From Myxococcus sp. (GTDB lineage Bacteria > Myxococcota > Myxococcia > Myxococcales > Myxococcaceae), in contig JACSRE010000246.1 of assembly GCA_014879945.1 (NCBI GenBank), forward strand, positions 1 to 50,855: DNA of 50,855 nt. The letters are read 5' to 3'. Every line of letters begins with the position of its first letter. Position 1 is the stretch's first letter. A model generated the notes under the pieces. It did not search any database, was not told the origin of the DNA, and saw only the letters and a list, made by a program, of their open reading frames with translations. Positions 7,365-16,052 of the stretch are shown in pieces. Made by a program: the position numbers and the translations under genes.

Positions 7365-8083
7365 TCTCTCGCCGTCTCGTCGGGCTGGCTGCGGCGCTCG
7401 TCTGCCTCGCACCCGCCCTCGCGCAGACGCCGGCTCCGGGGGGAGCTGCTCCTTCACCCGAATCTGCTGGCTCCGCTGCCGCCGCACCCGCACCCCAGAC
7501 CGCTGACGAGGCGTTTCAGACGCGCGTCAAGCAGCTCGAGGAGCAGGTCGTCGACCTGAAAGAGAAGATCTTCCGCACCAAGGCCCGCTTGCTGCTGCTG
7601 CAAGAGACGGTGCTGGGCGGCGACATCTCGCAGGGCGCGCGCGCCATCATCTACCACCGCAAAGAGATGAGCCCGCAGTTCGTGCTCGAGTCGGTGGCCT
7701 ACGCGCTCGACGGCGCGCCGATCTTCACCAAGGTCGACACCAACGACGATCTCAACAAGCGCGAAGAGTTCGAGATCTTCAACGGCCGCATCGTGCCCGG
7801 CAACCACCAGATCGCCGTGCGCATGGTCTACCGCGGCGCCGGCGGCGTCTTCAGCTACGCCGAGGGCTACAAGTTCAAGCTCCAGTCGAACCAGACGTTC
7901 ACCGCCGAGGGCGGGAAGATCACCACGGTGAAGGTGGTGGGGTTCGAGAAGGGCGGCATCACCGCCGAGATGAAGGACAAGCCCGGTATCCGCTACGACA
8001 TCAGCAGCACCAAGGAGCAGGCCGGCTCCAACGCCAGCTCCGGTGATCAGTCAGCGCCTGGTGCGGCAACCAACCCGCAGTAA
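7361..8083 (+). CDS. Secreted coiled-coil protein coupled to mglA, function unknown
   Basis: A 240-residue protein with a signal peptide (about 1-21, cleavage near APALAQ), an Ala/Pro-rich linker, a predicted coiled coil at about 46-85 ([27 protein letters not shown]), then a beta-rich domain of about 110 residues and an unstructured tail. I recognise no enzyme motif. The ATG overlaps the mglA stop (ATGA), which ties a periplasmic protein translationally to a cytoplasmic polarity GTPase. The genes that follow encode periplasmic gliding-machinery proteins, so a role in that envelope complex is a reasonable inference, not shown. Confidence 0.85.
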   Translation: MISRRLVGLAAALVCLAPALAQTPAPGGAAPSPESAGSAAAAPAPQTADEAFQTRVKQLEEQVVDLKEKIFRTKARLLLLQETVLGGDISQGARAIIYHRKEMSPQFVLESVAYALDGAPIFTKVDTNDDLNKREEFEIFNGRIVPGNHQIAVRMVYRGAGGVFSYAEGYKFKLQSNQTFTAEGGKITTVKVVGFEKGGITAEMKDKPGIRYDISSTKEQAGSNASSGDQSAPGAATNPQ

Positions 8084-8102
8084 GCGACGAAGGACTTCCC
8101 TC

Positions 8103-10478
8103 GTGCGTCGGGCCTCATCCAGGGCCGTGGTGGCTGTCTCCCCGCTGACGCGGGCGGTGTGCTGCTACGCGCTGCTGGGCGCCCAGCTCGGGTGGGCGCA
8201 GGCCTCGCTGACCGACCTGACCGCCCGCACCGAGACCGCCGCCGCGCTGGTGAAGAAGGCCGCCAACGACGTGGAGCTGGTGGAGCGCCAGTACACCCTG
8301 GTCAGCGAGCCCACCGACGAAGCCGCGCTGCTCCAGCGGTTCTCTGACGCCGAGATCCGCAAGCTGCTGGGCGACTACGCCACGGCCTCGGTGCTCTTCT
8401 ACGATCTGGTCGCCAACAAGGACTTCCAGAAGACGCCCCGCTACGTCGACGCGCTCTACTACCTGGCCGACTCGCTCTACGAGCTGAAGAACTTCCTGGG
8501 AGCGCGGCTGTACCTGCGCCAGCTGCTCGACCTGCGCGGCAAGTACTACAAAGAGGCGCTCGCGCGGTACCTCGAGATCGCCGGCCGCCTCAACTTCTTC
8601 GTGGGCGTCGACGACTACATCACCCAGGCCCGCGGGCTGTCGGGCGGCGCGCTGCCTGCCGAGCTCTCGTACGTCTACGGCAAGTGGCTCTTCCGCCGCG
8701 AAGACCTGCCGGTCGAGGAGCGGGTGCCCAAGGCGCTGCAGGTGTTCGACGGCCTGGCGCGCGAAGCCGGCGGCCCGCTGCGGCTGCAGAGCATCTACTT
8801 CATGGGCGTGGGCCACGTGCGCCTCAAGACCTGGGACAAGGCCATCGAGGCGTTCACCCAGGTCACCCAGATGACGGCCCGCGACGCGCGCGACCGCAAG
8901 GTGCAGGAGCTCGCCGAGATGTCGCTGGGCCGCGTCTACTTCGAGGTCGGGAAGTACGACGAAGCGGTCGAGCACTACTCGCGCGTCTCGCAGCTGTCCG
9001 AGAACTTCCCCGACTCGCTCTACGAGATCGCCTGGTGCTACGTGCGCAAGGGCGAGCTGCGCAAGGCGAAGGACGCGACCGAGGTGCTGCTGCTGGTCGC
9101 CGAGAACTCCGTGCTCGCCCCCGAGGCGAAGATCCTCCAGGGCACGCTGCTCCAGAAGCTGCAGAGCTACGAGCAGGCCCTCGACACCTACAACGGCGTC
9201 ATCAACGAGTACGCGCCGGTGCGCGACGAGATCGACGCCCTGCTCACGGTGAACAAAGACCCGGTCGCCTACTTCGACGAGCTGTTGGCGCGTAACGAGA
9301 AGTCGCTCGACGTGACGAAGCTGTTGCCGCCGGCGGCGCTGAAGTGGGCCAGCACCCGCAACGACGTCGCCGACGCGGTGTCGATCACCAACGCGCTCGA
9401 CGAGAGCCGAAAGGGCCTCGCCGACTCGCGTGACATCGCCACCCGAATCCTCAAGTCGCTCGACGAGCGCGGGGTCGACTCGTTCCCCCTGCTGCAAGAG
9501 GGGTACAGCCGGGCCGGCGCCGTCGAGACCATCATCACGCGCGCCGAAGAAGCGCTGACGGCCATCGAGGGTGAGCTGGTGGGCACCAAGCTCACGCCAG
9601 AGCAGCAGCAGCAGCTCGACGCGGCGCGCGCCGACGAGAAGGCCCTCAAGGCCCGCATCGAGACGCTCCCGACGACGACCGGCGAGATCGCCGAGCGCCG
9701 CGCCCGCATTCAGGCCGCCATCGACGCGCTCGAGAAGCAGGCCTTTCAGCTCAGCATCGAGGCGCAGTCGCAGGCCGCGCAGCTGGTCGCGGTGCGCAAG
9801 TACGTCGACGACACGCGGGCGCAGCGCAAGGGCAACAAGACCGCCGCTGACGACGAGAAGGCCTTCCTCGAGCGCGTCACCAACGAGCAGAACGGCATCG
9901 ACGCCACGCTGGCCGAGATCGACGATCTGCGAAAGCGCCTCGCGGGCGAGCGCAACAACGCCGACAAGGCCGTCAGCGGAGAAGACGCCCTGCGCAAGCA
10001 GTACGCAGGCGTGCTCGACCAGGAGCGGGTCATCTACAACCAGCTCCGCGCCGGGCTGCCCGACGAGAACCGCAGGCTGCTGGGGCGCATCGACGTGGTG
10101 CGCGCCGACGCCGACGCGCTGAAGGATCGCGTGAACCGCGCCAAGGGCACCATTCGCGAGCGGGTGGAGCGCCGCGCCCAGAAGCTGCGCGAGCAGGTGC
10201 TGGCCGAGGCCACCCTGCTCGAGGGCTTCTCGAAAGACACCGACGCCATCACCGGCGAGACGCGCAACCTGGTCGGCCGCATCGCCTTCGACAGCTTCCG
10301 TCGGGTGCAGAAGAGCTTCTACGACCTGGTGCTCAAGGCCGACGTCGGCGTCGTCGACGTCTCGTTCCAGCGCAAGCAGGACAAGACCTCTGAGATCCAG
10401 AAGAAGTCGGCCGCCAAGGACCGTGAGCTCAAGCAGCTGGAAGACGAGTTCAAAGATGTCCTGAAGGACGTGGATTGA
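8103..10478 (+). CDS. gltC: Periplasmic TPR/coiled-coil protein, GltC/NfsC-like
   Basis: About 791 residues. GTG 8103 is chosen: it lies 20 bp after the preceding stop and gives a signal peptide ending near LGWAQ; an ATG at 8043 would overlap the upstream gene and add a basic leader. Residues about 85-400 contain tetratricopeptide-type helical repeats (ALYYLADSLYELKNFLGARLYLRQLL; EMSLGRVYFEVGKYDEAVEHYS; YEIAWCYVRKGELRKA). Residues about 490-790 are charged, heptad-rich coiled coil. A periplasmic TPR protein directly ahead of gltD matches GltC of the Myxococcus gliding complex or its sporulation paralogue NfsC. The gltC name rests on architecture and position, so it is tentative. The stop overlaps the next start. 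Confidence 0.75.
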   Translation: MRRASSRAVVAVSPLTRAVCCYALLGAQLGWAQASLTDLTARTETAAALVKKAANDVELVERQYTLVSEPTDEAALLQRFSDAEIRKLLGDYATASVLFYDLVANKDFQKTPRYVDALYYLADSLYELKNFLGARLYLRQLLDLRGKYYKEALARYLEIAGRLNFFVGVDDYITQARGLSGGALPAELSYVYGKWLFRREDLPVEERVPKALQVFDGLAREAGGPLRLQSIYFMGVGHVRLKTWDKAIEAFTQVTQMTARDARDRKVQELAEMSLGRVYFEVGKYDEAVEHYSRVSQLSENFPDSLYEIAWCYVRKGELRKAKDATEVLLLVAENSVLAPEAKILQGTLLQKLQSYEQALDTYNGVINEYAPVRDEIDALLTVNKDPVAYFDELLARNEKSLDVTKLLPPAALKWASTRNDVADAVSITNALDESRKGLADSRDIATRILKSLDERGVDSFPLLQEGYSRAGAVETIITRAEEALTAIEGELVGTKLTPEQQQQLDAARADEKALKARIETLPTTTGEIAERRARIQAAIDALEKQAFQLSIEAQSQAAQLVAVRKYVDDTRAQRKGNKTAADDEKAFLERVTNEQNGIDATLAEIDDLRKRLAGERNNADKAVSGEDALRKQYAGVLDQERVIYNQLRAGLPDENRRLLGRIDVVRADADALKDRVNRAKGTIRERVERRAQKLREQVLAEATLLEGFSKDTDAITGETRNLVGRIAFDSFRRVQKSFYDLVLKADVGVVDVSFQRKQDKTSEIQKKSAAKDRELKQLEDEFKDVLKDVD

Positions 10479-13400
10479 CCGTGAAGACGGCCTCGCTGCT
10501 CCGCTGGTCGCTGTGCTGCGTGCTCGTCGCGGGCGGAGCCCTCGCCCAGGCGAAGAAGACCGACAAGAAGGCCGACGCTGGCGTGGCGGTCGACGCCGGC
10601 GTGACCGGGCCGCAGATGCCGTCGGCCGAGACGAAGGCCGACGCCCCGCCCGCGCCCGCCAAACCCGCGACCCGCTACTACGAGGGCATGGGGCGCACGC
10701 CCGAGCAGAAGCGCCTCCTCGAAGAGGTGAGCCAGGCGCTCGCGACGTACGAAGAGGAGTCGCGCGAGTTCAAGCGCGAGGTCCAGCTCCTCATCGAGAA
10801 GAAGTACGAGGAGAAGCGGAGCACGCTCGCCAACTCGTACGAGAAGGCCATTCGCGACCTCGAGGTCCTCGAGCGCAAGGAGCGCCTCGACGCCATCTCG
10901 GCGTTCGAGGAGTTCCTCACCCGCTACCCGAACGACGCCCGCTACACGCCCGACGTGATGTTCCGGCTCGCCGAGCTCTATTACGAGCGCTCGTCAGACG
11001 ACCACACCATCGCGATGCGCGACTACGAAGAGAGCCTCAAGAAGCTCGACCCCGAGAAGAACCCGACGCTGCCCCCCGAGCCGCACGTCGACTTCGCGAA
11101 GTCGATCGCGCTCTACCAGCGCCTCATCAAGGACTTCCCCGCCTACAAGTTGAACGACGCGTCGTACTACCTGCTCGGCTATTGCGAAGAGAAGCAGGAG
11201 AAGTTCGAGAGCGCGAAGGCGGCCTACCTCGAGCTGATCGCCGCGTACCCGAAGTCGAAGTTCACGACCGAGGCCTGGGTGCGCCTGGGTGAGTACTACT
11301 TCGACGCCTACGACGACCCCGAGGCGCTGAACAAGGCGGCTGACGCCTACGAGCACGCCATCGCCGACACCTCGCACCCGCTCTACGACAAGGCCCTCTA
11401 CAAGCTCGGGTGGACCTACTACCGCATGGACCGCTTCGACGACTCGGTCGCGCGGTTCTTTGCCCTCGCCGACTACTACCAGGCCGAGGCGAAGAAGAAG
11501 GGCGACGAAGAGGTGGGCGGCGACCTGCGCACCGAGGCGCTCCAGTACACCGCCATCAGCTTCGTCGACGAGAAGTGGGGCTCGCTGGCCAAGGCGCAGG
11601 AGATGTTCGCCAGGCTCGGCGGGCGGCCCTACGAGGCTGAGATCTACCGGCGCATGGCCGACGTCTACTTCGACCAGACCAAGCACCCCGAGGCCATCGA
11701 GGCCTACCGCCTGGTGCTCCAGCGCGACCCGCTGAACAAGGAGGCCCCCGCGATTCAGCAGCGCATCGTCCAGGCCTACGAGCGCGACCGGAAGCTCGAG
11801 GAGGCCTTCGACGAGTCGTCGAAGCTGGCCAACATGTTCGTGCCGGGCACGCCGTGGCACGAGAAGTGGAAGCGCGACCCCGACGTCGTGCAGGCCGCTG
11901 GAGACCTGGCCGAGAAGAGCCTCTACCGCACCGCGATCTACCACCACCAGCAGGCGCTCGCGTACAAGCAGGAGCAGAAGTTCGAGCTGGCCAAGTCGGC
12001 GTTCGAGACCGCCGCGAAGGCCTACCAGTCGTACCTGGGCCGCTTCCCGCGCTCCAAGAACGCCTACGAGATGGAGTACTACTGGGCCGAGTGCCTCTAC
12101 AACTCGTTCCAGTTCGCCGAGGCCGCGAAGCACTACGCCGCGGTTCGCGACTCGAGCCAGGACGTGAAGTACCTCAACGACGCCGCCTACTCCGCGGTGC
12201 TCGCGTGGCAGAAGCAGCTCGACTTCGAGATCAAGAATGGCCAGACGCCTGCCCTCAAGGTGCTGATCTCGAAGGACCGGCCCGAGGGTGAGGTGCCCAC
12301 GCCCATCGCGCTCACCACGACCGAGACCCAGTACGTCGACAACTCCGACAAGTTCATCGCCCGGGTGAAGGCGGGCGACGAGAAGGCCCCCGGCATCGCG
12401 TACCGCGCCGCCGAGATCTTCTACACGCACAACCAGTTCGACGAGGCCCGCAAGCGCTTCGAGGCGATCATCGCCACCTTCCCCAAGTCGGAGGTCGCGA
12501 AGTACGCCGTCAACCTGATCGTCGAGTCGTACCTGATCGACAAGAACTACGCGAAGGTCGAAGAGGTCGCGGCCAGGCTGCGCGAGAACAAAGACGTCAT
12601 CGACCCCAAGAGCGATCTCTTCGCGCAGCTCACCAAGTTCGAGCTCGGCGGCAAGTTCAAGCTGGCCGAGGAGCTGATGGCCAAGGGCGAGTACGACCAG
12701 GCCGCCAAGAAGTACATCGAGCTGGTCCAGGCCGAGCCCAAGCACGAGTTCGCCGACAAGGCGCTGAACAACGCCGCCGTCTGCTACGAGAACGTGCAGC
12801 GCTTCGACTCGGCCTTGCGCCTCTACGAGCGCATCTTCAGCGAGTACCCGAACTCCAAGCTCGCCGACTCCGCCCTCTTCCGCGTCGCGGTCAACGCCGA
12901 GAAGTCGTACGACTACGACAAGGCCATCGAGAAGTACCAGAAGCTGGTGAAGGACTACCCGCAGGCGAAGGACCGCGAGAACGCGCTCTTCAACACCGCG
13001 CGGCTCCTCGAGGCGCTCCAGCGGTACAACGAAGCCGCCGCGGCGTACCTGCGCTTCGCCGACACCTACCCCAAGAGCGAAGAGGCCCCGAAGAACCAGT
13101 TCCGCGCCGCGCTCATCTACGAGAAGCAGAGCGACTGGAACAAGGCGATCGGCGCGCTCAACGAGTTCGTGCAGAAGTTCTCGAAGGACACCAAGCAGAC
13201 CGAGCTGGTGGTCGACGCCAAGAAGCGCATCGGCGACGCGTTCGAGAAGCTCAACCGCGACAACGACGCCCGCAAGGCCTGGGAGGCCGCCGCAGACGAG
13301 TTCGATCGCCGCGGCCTCAAGCCCGAGACGTCGCCCATCGCCGCCGAGGCCGCGGCCTACAGCCGGTTCCAGCTCGCCGAGGTGGTGCTGCGCGAGTTCG

Positions 13401-13921
13401 ACCGCATGAAGATCGGCGGCTCGGGCAAGGCCCTGGAGAACTCGCTCAAGAACAAGAAGGAGTCGGTCAAGAAGGTCAACGCGACCTACGACCTGGTGGT
13501 CAAGTACAAGCGCGTGGAGTGGACGCTCGCCGCCTTCTACCGCAAGGGCTACGCGCTCGAGCGGTTCGCGCAGGCGGTGCTCGAGACGCCGGTGCCCCCC
13601 GAGGTCAAGCGCCTGGGCGACGAAGCCGTCGTCATCTACCAGGACTCGCTGGCAGCCCAGACCGTCGCGCTCGAGGACAAGGCCGTCGAGAACTACGCCG
13701 CCACCATCGCCGAAGCCCGCAAGGCGCGCATCTCGAACGAGTGGACCAAGAAGACGCTCGAGTCGCTCAACCGCTTCCGCCCCAAGGAGTACCCGGTGCT
13801 CAAGGAGCCCAAGGTCGTCATCGAAGGCGACGGCACCTTCTCGGACGGCGCGGTCGGCACCATCGACGGTGAGAAGGAACGGGCGGCCGTGCAGAAGCTC
13901 AAGACGGAGGACGAGAAGTGA
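10475..13921 (+). CDS. gltD: GltD/AgmU-type periplasmic TPR protein
   Basis: A 1148-residue exported protein with a signal peptide (about 1-25, LVAGGALAQ) and more than ten TPR-like units spread over about 130-1000 (e.g. AIEAYRLVLQRDPLNKEAP; ALRLYERIFSEYPNSKLADSALFRVA; AIEKYQKLVKDYPQAKDRENALFNTA). M. xanthus GltD (AgmU) is a TPR protein of similar length and is followed by gltE, gltF and gltG in the same order seen here. It forms part of the periplasmic link between the inner-membrane motor and the outer membrane. TTG 10475 overlaps the previous stop and has AAGGA six bases upstream; GTG 10481 is the alternative. Confidence 0.85.
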   Translation: MTVKTASLLRWSLCCVLVAGGALAQAKKTDKKADAGVAVDAGVTGPQMPSAETKADAPPAPAKPATRYYEGMGRTPEQKRLLEEVSQALATYEEESREFKREVQLLIEKKYEEKRSTLANSYEKAIRDLEVLERKERLDAISAFEEFLTRYPNDARYTPDVMFRLAELYYERSSDDHTIAMRDYEESLKKLDPEKNPTLPPEPHVDFAKSIALYQRLIKDFPAYKLNDASYYLLGYCEEKQEKFESAKAAYLELIAAYPKSKFTTEAWVRLGEYYFDAYDDPEALNKAADAYEHAIADTSHPLYDKALYKLGWTYYRMDRFDDSVARFFALADYYQAEAKKKGDEEVGGDLRTEALQYTAISFVDEKWGSLAKAQEMFARLGGRPYEAEIYRRMADVYFDQTKHPEAIEAYRLVLQRDPLNKEAPAIQQRIVQAYERDRKLEEAFDESSKLANMFVPGTPWHEKWKRDPDVVQAAGDLAEKSLYRTAIYHHQQALAYKQEQKFELAKSAFETAAKAYQSYLGRFPRSKNAYEMEYYWAECLYNSFQFAEAAKHYAAVRDSSQDVKYLNDAAYSAVLAWQKQLDFEIKNGQTPALKVLISKDRPEGEVPTPIALTTTETQYVDNSDKFIARVKAGDEKAPGIAYRAAEIFYTHNQFDEARKRFEAIIATFPKSEVAKYAVNLIVESYLIDKNYAKVEEVAARLRENKDVIDPKSDLFAQLTKFELGGKFKLAEELMAKGEYDQAAKKYIELVQAEPKHEFADKALNNAAVCYENVQRFDSALRLYERIFSEYPNSKLADSALFRVAVNAEKSYDYDKAIEKYQKLVKDYPQAKDRENALFNTARLLEALQRYNEAAAAYLRFADTYPKSEEAPKNQFRAALIYEKQSDWNKAIGALNEFVQKFSKDTKQTELVVDAKKRIGDAFEKLNRDNDARKAWEAAADEFDRRGLKPETSPIAAEAAAYSRFQLAEVVLREFDRMKIGGSGKALENSLKNKKESVKKVNATYDLVVKYKRVEWTLAAFYRKGYALERFAQAVLETPVPPEVKRLGDEAVVIYQDSLAAQTVALEDKAVENYAATIAEARKARISNEWTKKTLESLNRFRPKEYPVLKEPKVVIEGDGTFSDGAVGTIDGEKERAAVQKLKTEDEK

Positions 13922-15699
13922 GCGCCCTCCCCCTTCGCCTGCTGCTGGTGACGTCGGCCCTCGCCCTCGCGGTTGCGTGCGCGACCACCCCCGAGAAGAA
14001 GGCCGAGACCGACCCCACCACGGCTCCGGCCGAGACCCCCGAGGTCCCCGAGCGGCCGGCCCCCACGCCGGTGGCCGAGCCTTCACCCGCGGCGCAGCCG
14101 CCACGCGCCGAGCAGCCCGCGACTGGTGGGCCCGCGCCCGTCGCCGAGCCCGCGCCCCCGCCAAAGCCGAAGTTCGATGCCGACTCCGCGGCGCGCTTCA
14201 AAGACGCCGCCGAGGCGCTGCGCAAGGGTGACGTCGAGCGCGCCGAGCGCGGCTTTCGAGAGGTGCTCGATCGAAACGCGCAGGCGGATCACGCGTGGAC
14301 CAACCTCGGCCTCATCGCCGAGCGGAAGGGTGACCTCGAGGGGGCCGAGAAGTCGTACCGCCGCGCCCTGGGCCTCAACCCCGCCCAGGACGCCGCCTGG
14401 GACCGGCTGGCCCGCCTGGCCTGCCGCGCGCGCCGCTGCCCGCAGATCGACGGCGAGCTGCGCTCCACCATCGCGCAGAACCCGGCCGCGCTCGGGCCAC
14501 GAATCGCGCTCGTCTACGCCCAGCTCCAGCAGAACAAGCTCGAGGCGGCCGCTGCCGAGGCCAAGAAGGTGCTCAAGGCCGACGAGCGAAACGTGCGCGC
14601 CATGCAGCTCCTGGCGCAGGTCTACCTGAAGGAGGGCAAGGTCGAACTCGCGCGGCTGGTGCTCGAGAACGCCCGCGACGTCGATCGCGAAGAGGCCACC
14701 ACCCAGTACTACCTGGGCCTCGCCTACCTGAAGCTCAAGCAGCGGCCCCAGGCCGTCGAGTCGTTTCGGCTCGCCTCGCAGCTCCAGCCTGACTTCGCCG
14801 AGGCCCGCAACGCCTTCGGCGCGGTCCTCATCGAGAACCAGGACTACGAAGGCGCCACGCGCGAGCTCGAGGCCGCCGTGGCAGCCGCGCCCGAGTTCAC
14901 CCTCGCCTACGTCAACCTGGCGTCGGCCTATCGCGGGCAGCAGCAGCTGCCCAAGGCGATCGAGACGTACCAGAAGGTGCTGAAGCAGCGCCCGGACTAC
15001 GGCGACATCTACTTCAACCTCGGCATCACCTACCTCGACTCCGAGGTGCCGGGCACCGACACAGTGCAGCGCTTCCGCACGGCCATCGACTACTTCAACC
15101 AGTACCGGGCCAAGGGCGGCAAGGACGACCGCGTCGAGCAGTACATCAAGGACGCCAACAAGGGCATCGAGAAGGAAGAGCGCAAGCGCGAGCGCGACAA
15201 GAAGGACGCCCTTCGCAAGGTCGAGCAGGAAAAGAAGAAGGTCGAAGAAGAGGCGCGCGCCAAGGCCGAGGCCGAGGCCAAGGCCAGGGCCGACGCTGCC
15301 GAGGCCGAGAAGAACGCGGCTGAGGCCAGGGCGAAGGCTGAGGCCGACGCGAAGAAGCAGGCTGAAGAGGACGCGAAGAAGGCAGAGGCCGACGCCAAGA
15401 AGAAGGCTGCAGAGGACGCCAGGAACGCGCAGCTCTCAGCAGCCGAGGCCAAGAAGAAGGCCGCCGAGGACGCCAAGGCCCAGGCCAAAGCCGACGCCGA
15501 GGCGAAGAAGAAGGCGGCCGCCGACGCCAAGGCCCAGGCCGCGCTCGAGAAGGCCGAGGCAGCGGCCCGCGCGAAGGCAGAGGCCGAGGCGAAGAAGAAG
15601 CCCGCCGGCGCCAAGCTCAGAGAGGACGACGAGCCCGCGCCCGCCCCTGCTCCCAAACCGCCCGCGGGAGGCGGTAAGCTCTCGGACGACGAGAAATGA
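13918..15699 (+). CDS. gltE: GltE/AglT-type TPR lipoprotein with long charged C-terminal helix
   Basis: A 593-residue lipoprotein: signal sequence with a lipobox-like AVAC around Cys-20, a Pro/Ala/Glu linker, TPR units over about 95-400 (NLGLIAERKGDLEGAEKSYRRALGLNP; LAQVYLKEGKVELARLVL; YYLGLAYLKLKQRPQAVESFRLA), then about 180 residues almost entirely of Ala, Lys and Glu (KAEAEAKARADAAEAEKNA...), a TolA-like single helix long enough to span much of the periplasm. GltE (AglT) is the outer-membrane lipoprotein of the Myxococcus gliding complex. The GTG start overlaps the gltD stop (GTGA) and its stop overlaps the next ATG. The charged tail may be longer than in the M. xanthus protein; this needs an alignment. 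Confidence 0.83.
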   Translation: MSALPLRLLLVTSALALAVACATTPEKKAETDPTTAPAETPEVPERPAPTPVAEPSPAAQPPRAEQPATGGPAPVAEPAPPPKPKFDADSAARFKDAAEALRKGDVERAERGFREVLDRNAQADHAWTNLGLIAERKGDLEGAEKSYRRALGLNPAQDAAWDRLARLACRARRCPQIDGELRSTIAQNPAALGPRIALVYAQLQQNKLEAAAAEAKKVLKADERNVRAMQLLAQVYLKEGKVELARLVLENARDVDREEATTQYYLGLAYLKLKQRPQAVESFRLASQLQPDFAEARNAFGAVLIENQDYEGATRELEAAVAAAPEFTLAYVNLASAYRGQQQLPKAIETYQKVLKQRPDYGDIYFNLGITYLDSEVPGTDTVQRFRTAIDYFNQYRAKGGKDDRVEQYIKDANKGIEKEERKRERDKKDALRKVEQEKKKVEEEARAKAEAEAKARADAAEAEKNAAEARAKAEADAKKQAEEDAKKAEADAKKKAAEDARNAQLSAAEAKKKAAEDAKAQAKADAEAKKKAAADAKAQAALEKAEAAARAKAEAEAKKKPAGAKLREDDEPAPAPAPKPPAGGGKLSDDEK

Positions 15700-15944
15700 G
15701 GCGCCCTATGCGTTGGCTCATCGTGGCGGTGGTGGTGGCGTCGGCAGCGTTCGCGCAGGCGCCTGCCGGCGGAGCCAAGAAGAAGAAGGTGATTCGCCTC
15801 GACGCCATCACCGTCGAAGGCCGAATTCAGAAGCCTCAGGCCTTCTACATTCTGCAGCGCTCGACGCTGAACTTCGACGAGCTCAACCGCGCCGAGACCT
15901 TCATTCCCAAGGTCGAGAAGAGCGTCGACAAAGAAGCGTTCTGA
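15696..15944 (+). CDS. gltF: Small exported protein, GltF-like
   Basis: An 82-residue protein with an N-terminal hydrophobic signal (RWLIVAVVVASAAFAQ) and a compact conserved-looking body, VIRLDAITVEGRIQKPQAFYILQRS...ETFIPKVEKSV. It starts in an ATGA overlap with gltE; a second in-frame ATG at 15708 would begin directly at the signal peptide. In M. xanthus a small gltF gene lies between gltE and gltG, and this position is the main reason for the name. The sequence itself reveals no enzymatic motif. Confidence 0.65.
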   Translation: MRRPMRWLIVAVVVASAAFAQAPAGGAKKKKVIRLDAITVEGRIQKPQAFYILQRSTLNFDELNRAETFIPKVEKSVDKEAF

Positions 15945-16052
15945 TCCTTGTGGGGGCTGTCGTTCAGGGTTAGGAATCAGCCTCGTTTTCTCGAAAATCA
16001 ACGGTTTTGAGCGGCGGAACTTCTCGCCGCACGAGTTGTCGAAGAGGGCACC

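Noticed and set aside
8043-8103. ATG 8043 as start of the gltC-like gene
   Set aside because: It overlaps the preceding gene by 41 bp and places a basic stretch before the signal peptide; GTG 8103 gives a proper export signal.
10994-14164. A 1056-codon open frame on the minus strand opposite gltD
   Set aside because: It is an antisense shadow: its product is a Leu/Val/Gly/Arg/Asp-rich composition with no domain logic, while the plus strand encodes clear TPR repeats with a signal peptide.
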